From an uncultured Clostridia bacterium (lineage in GTDB: Bacteria; Bacillota; Clostridia; TANB77; CAG-508), in the NCBI GenBank assembly GCA_934167755.1, contig CAKPLT010000009.1, forward strand, positions 5,882 to 69,881: a DNA stretch of 64,000 nt, given 5' to 3'. Of the stretch, positions 1 through 7,817 are shown one piece after another. Position 1 is the stretch's first letter. Each line of letters opens with the position of its first letter. Both the position numbers and the translations under genes were made by a program. The notes beneath the pieces were generated by a model, which ran no database searches, had not been told where the DNA came from, and saw nothing but the letters and a program-made list of their open reading frames with translations.

Positions 1-79
1 CACCTAACTTAATATATGTAATAATTAGTAAATTATAAATATATTTTAGATAAAAAATGAAAAAAAGTCAAACAAAAAA

Positions 80-120
80 GAGGTTCTTTCAGTAGCCTCC
101 TTTGTCAATTTTTCTTATTT
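80..120 (-). terminator. Probable terminator of the small membrane protein gene
   Basis: On the minus strand an AAAGGAGG half pairs imperfectly with CCTCTTT across a short loop and is followed by a T-run. It lies just after the stop of the small gene at 134-379. The stem has a bulge, so the call is tentative. Confidence 0.4.
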
Positions 121-133
121 GTTCTTACAACAG

Positions 134-379
134 TTAAAAACCACGCTTTTTTATAAAATCAACCACGATACCACAGATAATAAATTCAACGGCAAATGTA
201 AAACTAGATTGTAATAAACTCAAACCTAAGTGATAGAAAAAAATAATTCCTAAAAATATGTAAGCTAGTAAAACTCCAACTGCTGATAAGCACACGAGAC
301 CTGAAAATAATAAACCATATTTCATAATTTTATATGTATCTTCACTTAAATTTTTAAATTCTAAAAACATTTTATTCAT
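134..379 (-). CDS. Small two-helix membrane protein, unknown function
   Basis: This encodes 81 residues when started at the ATG that has GGAGG five bases upstream. An in-frame ATG 12 bases further upstream lacks a site. Two hydrophobic segments (roughly residues 21-45 and 50-73) are separated by a short turn, and the tail is basic (KKRGF), so an integral membrane hairpin is likely. It stands alone, divergent from radA. I do not recognise a family. The clean ribosome binding site and a downstream hairpin support a real gene. Confidence 0.6.
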   Translation of the reverse strand: MNKMFLEFKNLSEDTYKIMKYGLLFSGLVCLSAVGVLLAYIFLGIIFFYHLGLSLLQSSFTFAVEFIICGIVVDFIKKRGF

Positions 380-504
380 AAGAACCTCCAATCTAAAAAC
401 AAAATAAATACAAAAGTTCTAGTAAATAATAAAAAATTAAACTATCTATATAAATATAGTAGCATGATAAGATAAGAAAATCAAAGGAAATAAATACCAA
501 AAAG

Positions 505-533
505 TTGTAAAGATAAATAAAATATGATATTAT
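505..533 (+). promoter_or_regulatory. Putative promoter of radA
   Basis: TTGTAA and TATTAT are separated by 17 bases. The predicted transcript would start near 540 and carry a leader of about 155 nt that contains the structured repeat at 570-630. Confidence 0.45.
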
Positions 534-569
534 AGCTTAAGAAAAAACAAAAGGAAAAATATACTTGGT

Positions 570-630
570 CTACAATTTCTGACTATTTGAGATTTCATTG
601 CTTCGCTTAGAAACTCAAATCGGGCGAGAA
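570..630 (+). repeat. Structured intergenic repeat, family 1, copy 1 (partial)
   Basis: The segment carries the CTACAAT box, the hairpin arms TTTGAGATTTC and GAAACTCAAA, and the CGGGCGAGAA box shared with copies at 7147-7248 and 55183-55284. The loop and the 3' hairpin are diverged. It lies in the radA leader. Apart from this and the promoter, the stretch 380-694 holds nothing I recognise. Confidence 0.7.
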
Positions 631-694
631 TAAATTAAAGAAAAATTGAAAATTTATCTTATTTGTTTTTTAATAAAATGAGAGGAGAAAATAC

Positions 695-2056
695 ATGGCA
701 AAAGCAAAAACAGTATTTGTATGCAGTGAATGTGGAAATGAATCACCAAAATGGTTAGGAAAATGCCCAGCTTGTAATAGTTGGAATACATTTTATGAAC
801 AAAAAATTGAAAAATATACAGAAACAAATAAAATAGAAAAAAAGATAAATAATATACCTAAGCCACTAAGTAGTTATGTTGGACAAGAAGCAAATAGAAC
901 TTCAACAGGGTATTTAGAATTAGATAGAGTTTTAGGAGGGGGATTAGTAAAAGGTTCATTAATACTTCTTGGAGGAGAGCCTGGTATAGGAAAATCAACA
1001 TTAATTTTACAATTATGCGAAAAAATACAAGGAGATGGAAAGGTATTATATGTTTCTGGAGAAGAATCAGCCGAACAGATAAAGTTAAGAGCTGATAGAT
1101 TAGAAGTAAAAAATGATGAGTTAATGTTTTTGGGAGAAACAGATATAGATGTTGTTAAAGATGCAATATCAGAGATGAAACCGAAACTTGTAATTATTGA
1201 TTCTATCCAAACAATGTATTCTGATGAAATATCAGCTGCTGCGGGTAGTGTAAGCCAAGTAAGAGAGATTACTTCACAAATTATGAGAATATGTAAGGCT
1301 CAACAAATAACTACAATTATTATTGGTCATGTAACTAAAGAGGGAAATATTGCAGGCCCTAGAGTGCTAGAACATATGGTAGATACAGTTCTTTATTTAG
1401 AAGGAGAAAGATATAATACATATAGAATTTTAAGAGCTGTAAAAAATAGATTTGGGTCAACAAATGAAATTGGAATGTTTGAAATGAGACAAGAAGGTAT
1501 GTGTGAAGTTACAAATCCTTCTGATATATTAATAACTGAAAGAGAGGACAATCCGTCAGGCTCATGTATTGTAGCAAGCATTGAGGGAACAAGACCAATA
1601 CTTGTCGAAATACAAGCATTAACATCTCAAACTGTTTTTGGATTACCAAAAAGAACTGCAAATGGATTTGATTATAATAGATTATCGGTATTAATGGCTG
1701 TTATTGAAAAAAGAGCAGGGCTATCTCTTGGAAATCAAGATGTTTATTTAAACATAGCAGGAGGAATGAAGCTTTCAGAACCAGCGGTCGATTTAGGGAT
1801 TATTGCAACAGTAGCATCTGCATATAGAAATATACCAATTCCACAATCAACAGTTGTAATGGGGGAAGTTGGCTTAACAGGAGAAGTAAGAAGAATTAAT
1901 TTAATAGAAAAAAGGTTGAAAGAAGCAGAAAAATTGGGATTTAAAACATGTATAATTCCAGAAAATAATAAAAAAGGCTTGAAAGATGAATATAAATTAG
2001 ATATAATAGGGGTCAAGAATATAGGGGAAGCATTAAGGAGATTAGGCACTAAATAA
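695..2056 (+). CDS. radA: DNA repair protein RadA
   Basis: RadA is a RecA-like ATPase that helps process branched recombination intermediates. The 453 residues show the family order: an N-terminal zinc finger (CSECGNESPKWLGKCPAC), a RecA-type core with Walker A GGEPGIGKST, the diagnostic KNRFGS motif near residue 250, and a C-terminal Lon-protease-like domain. The start has GAGAGGAG upstream. disA follows after 32 bases, the common Firmicutes pairing. Length and motifs are complete. Confidence 0.97.
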   Translation: MAKAKTVFVCSECGNESPKWLGKCPACNSWNTFYEQKIEKYTETNKIEKKINNIPKPLSSYVGQEANRTSTGYLELDRVLGGGLVKGSLILLGGEPGIGKSTLILQLCEKIQGDGKVLYVSGEESAEQIKLRADRLEVKNDELMFLGETDIDVVKDAISEMKPKLVIIDSIQTMYSDEISAAAGSVSQVREITSQIMRICKAQQITTIIIGHVTKEGNIAGPRVLEHMVDTVLYLEGERYNTYRILRAVKNRFGSTNEIGMFEMRQEGMCEVTNPSDILITEREDNPSGSCIVASIEGTRPILVEIQALTSQTVFGLPKRTANGFDYNRLSVLMAVIEKRAGLSLGNQDVYLNIAGGMKLSEPAVDLGIIATVASAYRNIPIPQSTVVMGEVGLTGEVRRINLIEKRLKEAEKLGFKTCIIPENNKKGLKDEYKLDIIGVKNIGEALRRLGTK

Positions 2057-2088
2057 GTTTATAGCAACAGAAAGGAATGATACTAATA

Positions 2089-3162
2089 ATGACTTCAATT
2101 AAAGAAGATCCAATAGCAGAAATTTTGAAAAAAATTGCTCCCGGAACACCTATAAGAGAAGGACTAGACAATATATTAAAAGCAAAAACAGGTGCATTAC
2201 TATTAATAACTGATAAACAAGAAGTTATTGAAGAAATAGTAGATGGTGGCTTTTTTATAAATGAAGATTATACTTCATCAAAATTATATGAATTGGCTAA
2301 AATGGACGGAGCAATAGTTCTAAGTGGAGATATGAAAAAGATATTATTTGCAAATGCACAATTAATTCCATCATATCAAATTCCAACAGTTGAAACAGGC
2401 ACAAGACATAGGACAGCAGAAAGAACAGCAAAGCAGACAGGTGAATTAGTAATAAGTATTTCCCAAAGAAGAAACATAATAACTGTATTTAAAGAAAATA
2501 ATAGATATATATTAGAGGATACAGAAGCTGTATTAAATAAAGCAAATCAAGCTATACAAACTCTTGAAAAATACCGAAAAGTATATGATAGTAAACTAAG
2601 TATTTTGAATGAATATGAATTTAATGACATAGTAACACTTGATAATGTATTAACAGTAATACAAAGAGCAGAAATGGTAATGAAGATTGTTGATGAAATT
2701 AAGAAGAAAATATATGAACTTGGTGATGATGGCAGATTAGTAAGTATGCAACTAGAAGAATTAATTGGTGGGGTTGAGAAAGAAGAACTTCAGCTAATAA
2801 AAGACTATCAGGTAAATGATATTGACGCAGAAAAAATATTAGAACAGCTTTCAAGATTAGGGCATGAAGATTTAATAAAAGAACAAGCAATAGCGAAGAT
2901 TTTAGGATATGAAAGTTTTGAAAATTTTGAAGACCTTGCTGTATATCCAAAAGGATATAGAATATTAAATAAAGTACCAAGAATGCCAAATTCAATAGTT
3001 GAAAATTTAGTAAAATCATTTAAATCATTTCAACATATTTTGGTTGCAGAAATAAGTGATTTAGATAAAGTAGATGGAATTGGAGAAGTAAGAGCCAAAA
3101 CAATCAAACAAACATTAAAGAAAATGCAAGAACAATTTGCATTTGATAATATATTAATATAA
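2089..3162 (+). CDS. disA: DNA integrity scanning protein DisA, diadenylate cyclase
   Basis: DisA makes cyclic di-AMP from two ATP and couples this to DNA integrity. The 357-residue protein has the N-terminal DAC domain with the DGA motif (MDGAIVLS) and the RHRTAER motif, then a helical spine and a C-terminal helix-hairpin-helix region (DLDKVDGIGEVRAKTI). I chose the ATG at 2089 because GAAAGGA lies at a normal distance; the in-frame ATG at 2077 would abut that site. It is probably cotranscribed with radA and followed closely by a cyclophilin gene. Confidence 0.96.
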   Translation: MTSIKEDPIAEILKKIAPGTPIREGLDNILKAKTGALLLITDKQEVIEEIVDGGFFINEDYTSSKLYELAKMDGAIVLSGDMKKILFANAQLIPSYQIPTVETGTRHRTAERTAKQTGELVISISQRRNIITVFKENNRYILEDTEAVLNKANQAIQTLEKYRKVYDSKLSILNEYEFNDIVTLDNVLTVIQRAEMVMKIVDEIKKKIYELGDDGRLVSMQLEELIGGVEKEELQLIKDYQVNDIDAEKILEQLSRLGHEDLIKEQAIAKILGYESFENFEDLAVYPKGYRILNKVPRMPNSIVENLVKSFKSFQHILVAEISDLDKVDGIGEVRAKTIKQTLKKMQEQFAFDNILI

Positions 3163-3181
3163 AAAAGAAAGGAAGAAAAAA

Positions 3182-4003
3182 ATGAAAAAAGCATCAAATA
3201 TTATTACAATAATTGCATTAATTTTAATAATTGCATTAATAGGAGGAGTATCTTATGGATACTATAAAAAAACAACAATGAAAGTTAAAAACCCAATAGT
3301 TACAATGGAAGTTCAAGATTTTGGTACAATTAAACTTGAACTATACCCAGAAATGGCACCACAAACAGTATCAAATTTTGTTACACTTGCACAAAATGGA
3401 TTTTATGATGGTTTAAAATTTCATAGAGTTGTAAAAGGATTTATGATACAAGGTGGAGATTCAAATGGAGATGGAACAGGTTCTCCAAAACTTAGTAATT
3501 TAGGAATAACTGATAAAGAAGATAGAGATTATTGTATTAAAGGAGAATTTCTAGCAAATGGTTATAAAAAAAATACTTTAAAACATACAGAGGGAGTTAT
3601 ATCAATGGCAAGAGCTGATTATACTCAAAGTTATTCACAATCATTAACAACAGAAAGCTATAACTCAGCAGGTTCACAATTCTTTATAATGACAGCAGAT
3701 AATTCATCACTAGATACTTATTATGCAGCATTTGGAAAAGTAATTGAAGGTATGGATATAGTTCATAATATAGAAAAAGTTGAAGTTAAAGAAGCTGAAT
3801 CTGGAGAGGATTCAAGCAGTTCTAGTAGTGAGTCAACAGAAACAAAAGAAAAAAGTACACCAGTTAATGATGTTATAATTTCTAAAGTTACAGTTGAAAC
3901 TTATGGTGTAGATTACGGAAAACCAGATACACTAGAAACATGGAATTATTATGATTGGATTTATAAAACATATGGAATTAATTTAAATCAAAGTAGTAAA
4001 TAA
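3182..4003 (+). CDS. Membrane-anchored cyclophilin-type peptidyl-prolyl isomerase
   Basis: The protein (273 residues) has an N-terminal hydrophobic anchor (about residues 7-27) and an extracytoplasmic cyclophilin domain with FHRVVKGFMIQGGD and a GSQFFIM strand, so it probably assists folding of exported proteins. A serine/glutamate-rich insert lies near residues 208-222. RBS AGAAAGGAAG precedes the start. Directly after the stop codon an acidic reading frame continues in another phase (4000-4158), which suggests the gene lost its C-terminal tail by a single-base change in an A-run. Confidence 0.9.
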   Translation: MKKASNIITIIALILIIALIGGVSYGYYKKTTMKVKNPIVTMEVQDFGTIKLELYPEMAPQTVSNFVTLAQNGFYDGLKFHRVVKGFMIQGGDSNGDGTGSPKLSNLGITDKEDRDYCIKGEFLANGYKKNTLKHTEGVISMARADYTQSYSQSLTTESYNSAGSQFFIMTADNSSLDTYYAAFGKVIEGMDIVHNIEKVEVKEAESGEDSSSSSSESTETKEKSTPVNDVIISKVTVETYGVDYGKPDTLETWNYYDWIYKTYGINLNQSSK

Positions 4004-4158
4004 AAAATGATGATTTTGAGGATACAGATTTTGATAATGACTTTTCAGAGGTAAATGAAGAGAAAATGCCAGAAGAGACAGAAAAAACAGAAGAAGTTAC
4101 AAAATCTGAAAGTGTAGAAAAAGCAGAAGACTCAGAATCAACAGAAAATTTAAAGTAG
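4000..4158 (+). pseudogene. Out-of-frame acidic tail of the cyclophilin gene
   Basis: In the frame one base behind the cyclophilin, 4000-4158 encodes about 52 residues rich in Asp, Glu, Ser and Thr, starting near NDDFEDTDFDNDFSE and ending at TAG 4156-4158. No start codon or RBS of its own is seen. Its composition matches the acidic insert in the upstream protein. The junction falls in AAATAAAAAA, where one inserted or lost A would join the frames. An assembly or sequencing indel is equally possible. Confidence 0.55.
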
Positions 4159-4164
4159 TTTATT

Positions 4165-4202
4165 CAAAAAACCTGTTAGACAATGTCTAGCAGGTTTTCT
4201 TT
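4165..4202 (+). terminator. Terminator after the radA-disA-cyclophilin genes
   Basis: AAAACCTG/CAGGTTTT arms extended by TTAGAC/GTCTAG form a strong hairpin followed by TTTCTTT, seven bases past the acidic-tail stop. Confidence 0.85.
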
Positions 4203-4222
4203 AATAAAACAAATAAGAAAAA

Positions 4223-4249
4223 TAAAAAAACGACGATGTCGTTTTTTAT
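4223..4249 (-). terminator. Terminator of rpsT
   Basis: AAAAAACGAC and GTCGTTTTTT arms flank GAT. The palindrome could act in both directions and sits right at the rpsT stop. Confidence 0.85.
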
Positions 4250-4516
4250 TTATGCCATAGCGGCATTTAATTTTTTTGATAAGCTAGATTTTTTTCTAGA
4301 AGCAGTGTTTTTTACAATTACACCTTTTGTGCAAGCTTGATCAATTTTTTTAGTAGCTTCAGAAAATAGAACCTTAGCTTCTTCTAAATTACCTGCAACA
4401 ATAGCTTCTTCAAATTTCTTAACAGCTGATTTATAACCAGTTTTTATCATATTATTTTCTAATGTTTTTTTCTCAATAATTTTAACTCTTTTTTTAGCTG
4501 ATTTTATATTTGGCAT
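4250..4516 (-). CDS. rpsT: 30S ribosomal protein S20
   Basis: S20 binds 16S rRNA in the small subunit. The 88-residue basic helical protein starts MPNIKSAKKRVK, the typical S20 N-terminus. The start is fixed by GAGGAGG upstream; longer in-frame starts would run into the promoter at 4563-4591. The gene is monocistronic, convergent with the cyclophilin gene. Confidence 0.97.
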   Translation of the reverse strand: MPNIKSAKKRVKIIEKKTLENNMIKTGYKSAVKKFEEAIVAGNLEEAKVLFSEATKKIDQACTKGVIVKNTASRKKSSLSKKLNAAMA

Positions 4517-4562
4517 ATGTGATGCACCTCCTCTTAGTAAATAATAAACTATAACGCATAAC

Positions 4563-4591
4563 ATTATATCATACAAGTTTTGATTTGACAA
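4563..4591 (-). promoter_or_regulatory. Promoter of rpsT
   Basis: On the minus strand TTGTCA and TATAAT are spaced by 17 bases, about 50 bases before the rpsT start codon. Confidence 0.75.
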
Positions 4592-4742
4592 GTCCTAATA
4601 AGAAAATTTTTACAAAAACAATTTATGTTAATTTTTGTTGACAAAATTCCTACTAAAATTGCTTGAAAACTTAAAGATGTTTTTGTAAAATATAATTATA
4701 GAATGCAAATTTATTGCAAATAAAATAAAAGGAGAAAGTAAA

Positions 4743-5570
4743 ATGAAATTTAATGAAAAATTAATTGAATTAAGAAGGAAAGAAGGATTATCACAAGAAG
4801 AACTTGGATACAAGTTAAATGTTACAAGACAAACTGTATCCAAATGGGAACTAGGGCAAACAACACCAGAAATGGACAAACTGATAGAATTAGGTAAAAT
4901 ATTTAATGTCAGTGTAGATAATTTAATAAATAATTCAGAAATATCAAAAAATAAAACTACACAAATAGAAGATGAACCAATAATAAATACAGAGAATAGT
5001 AAAAAAGAAAAGAACATCAAAACAATAATAATTGTTATTTTTGTAGTTATCATAATATCAATAATAGTAAGATTAACTACCATTTTATCAATATTTAATA
5101 AAACAACAAGTTCACAAAGTAATGCAGAAAATATGTTTAAAAATATTTTTGATACAGCACTAAATATTATAAATAAAGCAGCTGATAATATGGAACAAAC
5201 AGATAATGAAATAAATATTGAAACAAATAAAGACACAAATGAAATGAATAATGAAATTAACAATGTGTATAATCAATTTAAAGAAGAAGAAAATAAAAGG
5301 GAGAATGAGCAGGACATAAGAAATTTCAATTTTTACTTTAGTAATGGAACAAATAATGGATTTTTTGTAAAAAGTACTTTAGATAAAATAATTACAAGTA
5401 ATAAGACAAATGAGAGAAAAATAACATTAAAATATAATGGTGTAGAAACACAAGACTCAGATGTGATTAAAGAAACAAAGAAAAAAATTGATGATAGAAA
5501 AAATTATGAAATTTCTTTAGACTATGATAGTGAGGGATACATAAATTTAATAACAATTGAAGATTTATAA
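4743..5570 (+). CDS. XRE-family regulator with a membrane anchor and extracytoplasmic domain
   Basis: Residues 1-65 form an XRE/Cro-type helix-turn-helix (EGLSQEELGYKLNVTRQTVSKWE). A linker leads to one transmembrane helix near residues 97-118, followed by an Asn/Glu-rich and then folded outer region to residue 275. This suggests a one-component membrane-tethered regulator sensing something outside the cell. It heads an operon with LemA and DUF3137-like genes (gaps of 15 and 4 bases), so it probably controls them. The sensed signal is unknown. Confidence 0.85.
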   Translation: MKFNEKLIELRRKEGLSQEELGYKLNVTRQTVSKWELGQTTPEMDKLIELGKIFNVSVDNLINNSEISKNKTTQIEDEPIINTENSKKEKNIKTIIIVIFVVIIISIIVRLTTILSIFNKTTSSQSNAENMFKNIFDTALNIINKAADNMEQTDNEINIETNKDTNEMNNEINNVYNQFKEEENKRENEQDIRNFNFYFSNGTNNGFFVKSTLDKIITSNKTNERKITLKYNGVETQDSDVIKETKKKIDDRKNYEISLDYDSEGYINLITIEDL

Positions 5571-5585
5571 AAATAGGAGCATAAA

Positions 5586-6122
5586 ATGATAATATTAATT
5601 ATAATAGCAATATTACTAATCATTATATTAAGTAAGTATAATAGTTTAGTAAAAGCAAGAAACAAAGTGAAACAAGCTGAATCTGGTATAGATGTATATC
5701 TAAATCAAAGATTTGATTTAATCCCCAATTTAGTAGAATGTGTAAAAGCATATTCTAAATATGAACAAAGTATATTTACAGAAATAGCAGATTTAAGGTC
5801 TAACTATATAAAAGAAACAAAAAATATAAAAAGTGCAGAAAAATTAAACAATAAGATGAATCAACTTATAGCAGTATCAGAAAATTATCCAGATTTAAAA
5901 GCAGATGAACAATATTTGAATTTACAAAAAACATTAACTAAATTAGAAAGTCAATTACAGGCAGCAAGAAGAATATATAATTTAGAAGTTACAGAATATA
6001 ACAATAAAATAGATGTAATTCCTTCTAATATAGTGGCTGGATTATTTGGATTTAAACATGCTCAATTATTTGAAATTGAAGAATATAAAAAAGAAAATAT
6101 TAATATGAAATTTGAGGATTAA
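5586..6122 (+). CDS. lemA: LemA family membrane protein
   Basis: The 178 residues begin with a transmembrane helix (about 2-16), followed by the LemA helical bundle: KYNSLVKARNKVKQAESGIDV, QRFDLIPNLVECVKAY and a C-terminal RRIYNLEVTEYNNKI segment with the FPSNIVA-like IPSNIVAGLFGF. LemA proteins are widespread, and their biochemical role is not settled. It sits between the XRE regulator and a DUF3137-like protein, a partnership known for this family. Confidence 0.92.
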   Translation: MIILIIIAILLIIILSKYNSLVKARNKVKQAESGIDVYLNQRFDLIPNLVECVKAYSKYEQSIFTEIADLRSNYIKETKNIKSAEKLNNKMNQLIAVSENYPDLKADEQYLNLQKTLTKLESQLQAARRIYNLEVTEYNNKIDVIPSNIVAGLFGFKHAQLFEIEEYKKENINMKFED

Positions 6123-6126
6123 TTAA

Positions 6127-7080
6127 ATGAAAACAATTGAGGAAATTTATAATAAATTACAAAATGAAAAAGAAGTTAAAGAATTAAATGAAGAGTGGAA
6201 AGAATTAACTAAAAATAGAAAAAAACAGCTTAAAATTACTACAATAGTAAGTGTAATACTAGACATATTTATAATAATTTTTTTTGGAAAAACTATGATA
6301 TCAAATTTAATGATTTTATTACTAGTAATAGCAATTTTAGACATTATGATTTTTGTTATTGTAACAATAATTTCGCAAATAACGCCAAAACAATTAAATT
6401 TTAATAAAAAATATAAAGATATAGTAGTAAAAAGCATTATCAATAATTTTTACAATAACTCAGAATATTTTCCAGATAAACCTATGCCAGAATATATTTA
6501 TAAAAATAATGGGTATGAATTTTATAATAGATATAAATCAAAAGAATATTTTGAAGCGCAAATAAATAATAAATATGGTATTCAAATGGCAGAAGTAGAA
6601 ACTACAAAAGAAGTGGAGCGTACAAATTCTAAAGGAGAAAAAGAAATAGAAAATGTAAGAGTATTTAATGGATTATTTGCTAAAATTGTAATAGATAAAT
6701 CAATAAATTCAGAACTAAAAGTAATGCAAGATAAATTATTTAAACTTTACAAAGATAGAGTAAGTATGGACTCAAGTGAATTTGAAAAATATTTCGATGT
6801 AAAAGCTTCTGATTCAATAATAGCAATGCAGCTATTGACTGCAGATGTTATGGAGGAACTAGTAAAATGTGAAAACAATACAAATATGAAGTATGATATA
6901 ACCATAAGAAATAATGAAATATATTTAAGATTTCATTCTGGAACTATGTCATTTAATATGGAGGAATTAAAAGATGGAGTATTAGATAAAAATGTAATAC
7001 ACAGATATTTTTATACATTAAATTTTACTTATAATTTAGCAAATAAATTGATTGATACGATAAATGATACACAAATATAA
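6127..7080 (+). CDS. DUF3137-like membrane protein
   Basis: This 317-residue protein has an N-terminal helical segment, two adjacent transmembrane helices (about 38-56 and 60-84) and a large soluble domain with FNGLFAKIVIDK, FEKYFDVKASDSIIAMQLLT and YDITIRNNEIYLRF stretches, which resemble DUF3137 proteins found beside LemA. It starts four bases after lemA with little ribosome binding site, so translational coupling is likely. Function is unknown. Confidence 0.75.
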   Translation: MKTIEEIYNKLQNEKEVKELNEEWKELTKNRKKQLKITTIVSVILDIFIIIFFGKTMISNLMILLLVIAILDIMIFVIVTIISQITPKQLNFNKKYKDIVVKSIINNFYNNSEYFPDKPMPEYIYKNNGYEFYNRYKSKEYFEAQINNKYGIQMAEVETTKEVERTNSKGEKEIENVRVFNGLFAKIVIDKSINSELKVMQDKLFKLYKDRVSMDSSEFEKYFDVKASDSIIAMQLLTADVMEELVKCENNTNMKYDITIRNNEIYLRFHSGTMSFNMEELKDGVLDKNVIHRYFYTLNFTYNLANKLIDTINDTQI

Positions 7081-7114
7081 CCAGAGAAAAATAGTTTCTA
7101 AGAAATTAGAATCT

Positions 7115-7162
7115 ATTTTTTTATATAATAGAAAAGTTTTACTTTCCTATTATATAAAAGCT
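7115..7162 (+). terminator. Palindrome after the DUF3137-like gene
   Basis: TTTTATATAATAG and CTATTATATAAAA arms, with an inner AAAGT/ACTTT pair, form a long AT-rich hairpin. It may end the XRE-lemA operon. The right arm is also the left edge of the family 1 repeat. Confidence 0.5.
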
Positions 7163-7248
7163 ACAATTGTTAACCCTTTGAGATTTTCTCCTTATAGTCG
7201 AAAACTCAAATCGGGCAAGAACAAAGGGCAACTATGTTGCTTTGTTCT
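7147..7248 (+). repeat. Structured intergenic repeat, family 1, copy 2
   Basis: This 102-base unit matches 55183-55284 at about 95 positions. Hairpin 1 pairs TTTGAGATTTTC with GAAAACTCAAA (one bulged A). Hairpin 2 pairs ACAAAGGGCAAC with GTTGCTTTGT around TAT. The other copy has GCGAC/GTCGC in hairpin 2, a compensated pair change. It lies 107 bases before rpiB. Confidence 0.85.
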
Positions 7249-7354
7249 ACACAGTAACTTTTTTAGTATCAAAATATTGCACTTGTAGGGATATTATGTT
7301 ATATTAATATAGGCAGGATAGAACTGCAGAACATATGAAAGGAAAGTGATATAA

Positions 7355-7801
7355 ATGATAGCTATAGGTAGTGATCATGGAGGATACAAATTAAAAGAAG
7401 AAATAAAAAAATATTTAGAAGAAAAAGAAATTGAATATATAGACTGTGGAACATTTAATAAAGAAAGTGTAGATTATCCTGAAATAGCAAAAACAGTAGC
7501 ATTAGAAATTCAAAATAAAGAATGTGATAAAGGAATATTAATATGTCGTTCAGGAATAGGAATGAGCATTGTTGGAAATAAATTTAAAGGAATAAGATGT
7601 GCAAAATGTAATGATGAAGAAGAAGCAAAATACTCAAGAATGCATAATGATGCAAATGTATTAGCACTAGGTGCAGACTATATAGATACAAGTAAAGCAA
7701 TAAGAATTGTTAGAATGTGGCTTGCGACAGAATTTGAAGGTGGAAGACATACAGAAAGGATAAAAATAATAGATGAGATAGAAAACGAAAATATGAAATA
7801 A
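7355..7801 (+). CDS. rpiB: Ribose 5-phosphate isomerase B (RpiB/LacAB family)
   Basis: The family interconverts ribose 5-phosphate and ribulose 5-phosphate in the pentose phosphate pathway. The 148 residues start IAIGSDHGGYKLKEEIK and contain RMHNDANVLALG and EFEGGRHTERI as in RpiB. The active-site loop reads ICRSGIGMSI rather than the usual ICGTGIGMSI. The cysteine is kept, but Gly-Thr is replaced by Arg-Ser, so substrate preference could differ. It is followed after 16 bases by a sugar-phosphate transferase gene. Confidence 0.9.
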   Translation: MIAIGSDHGGYKLKEEIKKYLEEKEIEYIDCGTFNKESVDYPEIAKTVALEIQNKECDKGILICRSGIGMSIVGNKFKGIRCAKCNDEEEAKYSRMHNDANVLALGADYIDTSKAIRIVRMWLATEFEGGRHTERIKIIDEIENENMK

Positions 7802-7817
7802 TGGAGGCCAAGTAGAT

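Noticed and set aside
1744..2049. Minus-strand frames of 60-225 codons inside radA, lon, ABC-F and others
   Set aside because: They are Leu/Phe/Ile-rich shadows of A-rich coding sequence on the other strand, without ribosome binding sites.
3998..4010. Programmed -1 frameshift in the cyclophilin gene
   Set aside because: The site does not match a slippery X-XXY-YYZ heptamer before the stop, and no downstream pseudoknot is apparent; a plain indel is simpler.
7064..7288. 74-codon frame upstream of rpiB
   Set aside because: It overlaps the end of the DUF3137-like gene and consists of the family 1 repeat and a hairpin; no ribosome binding site.
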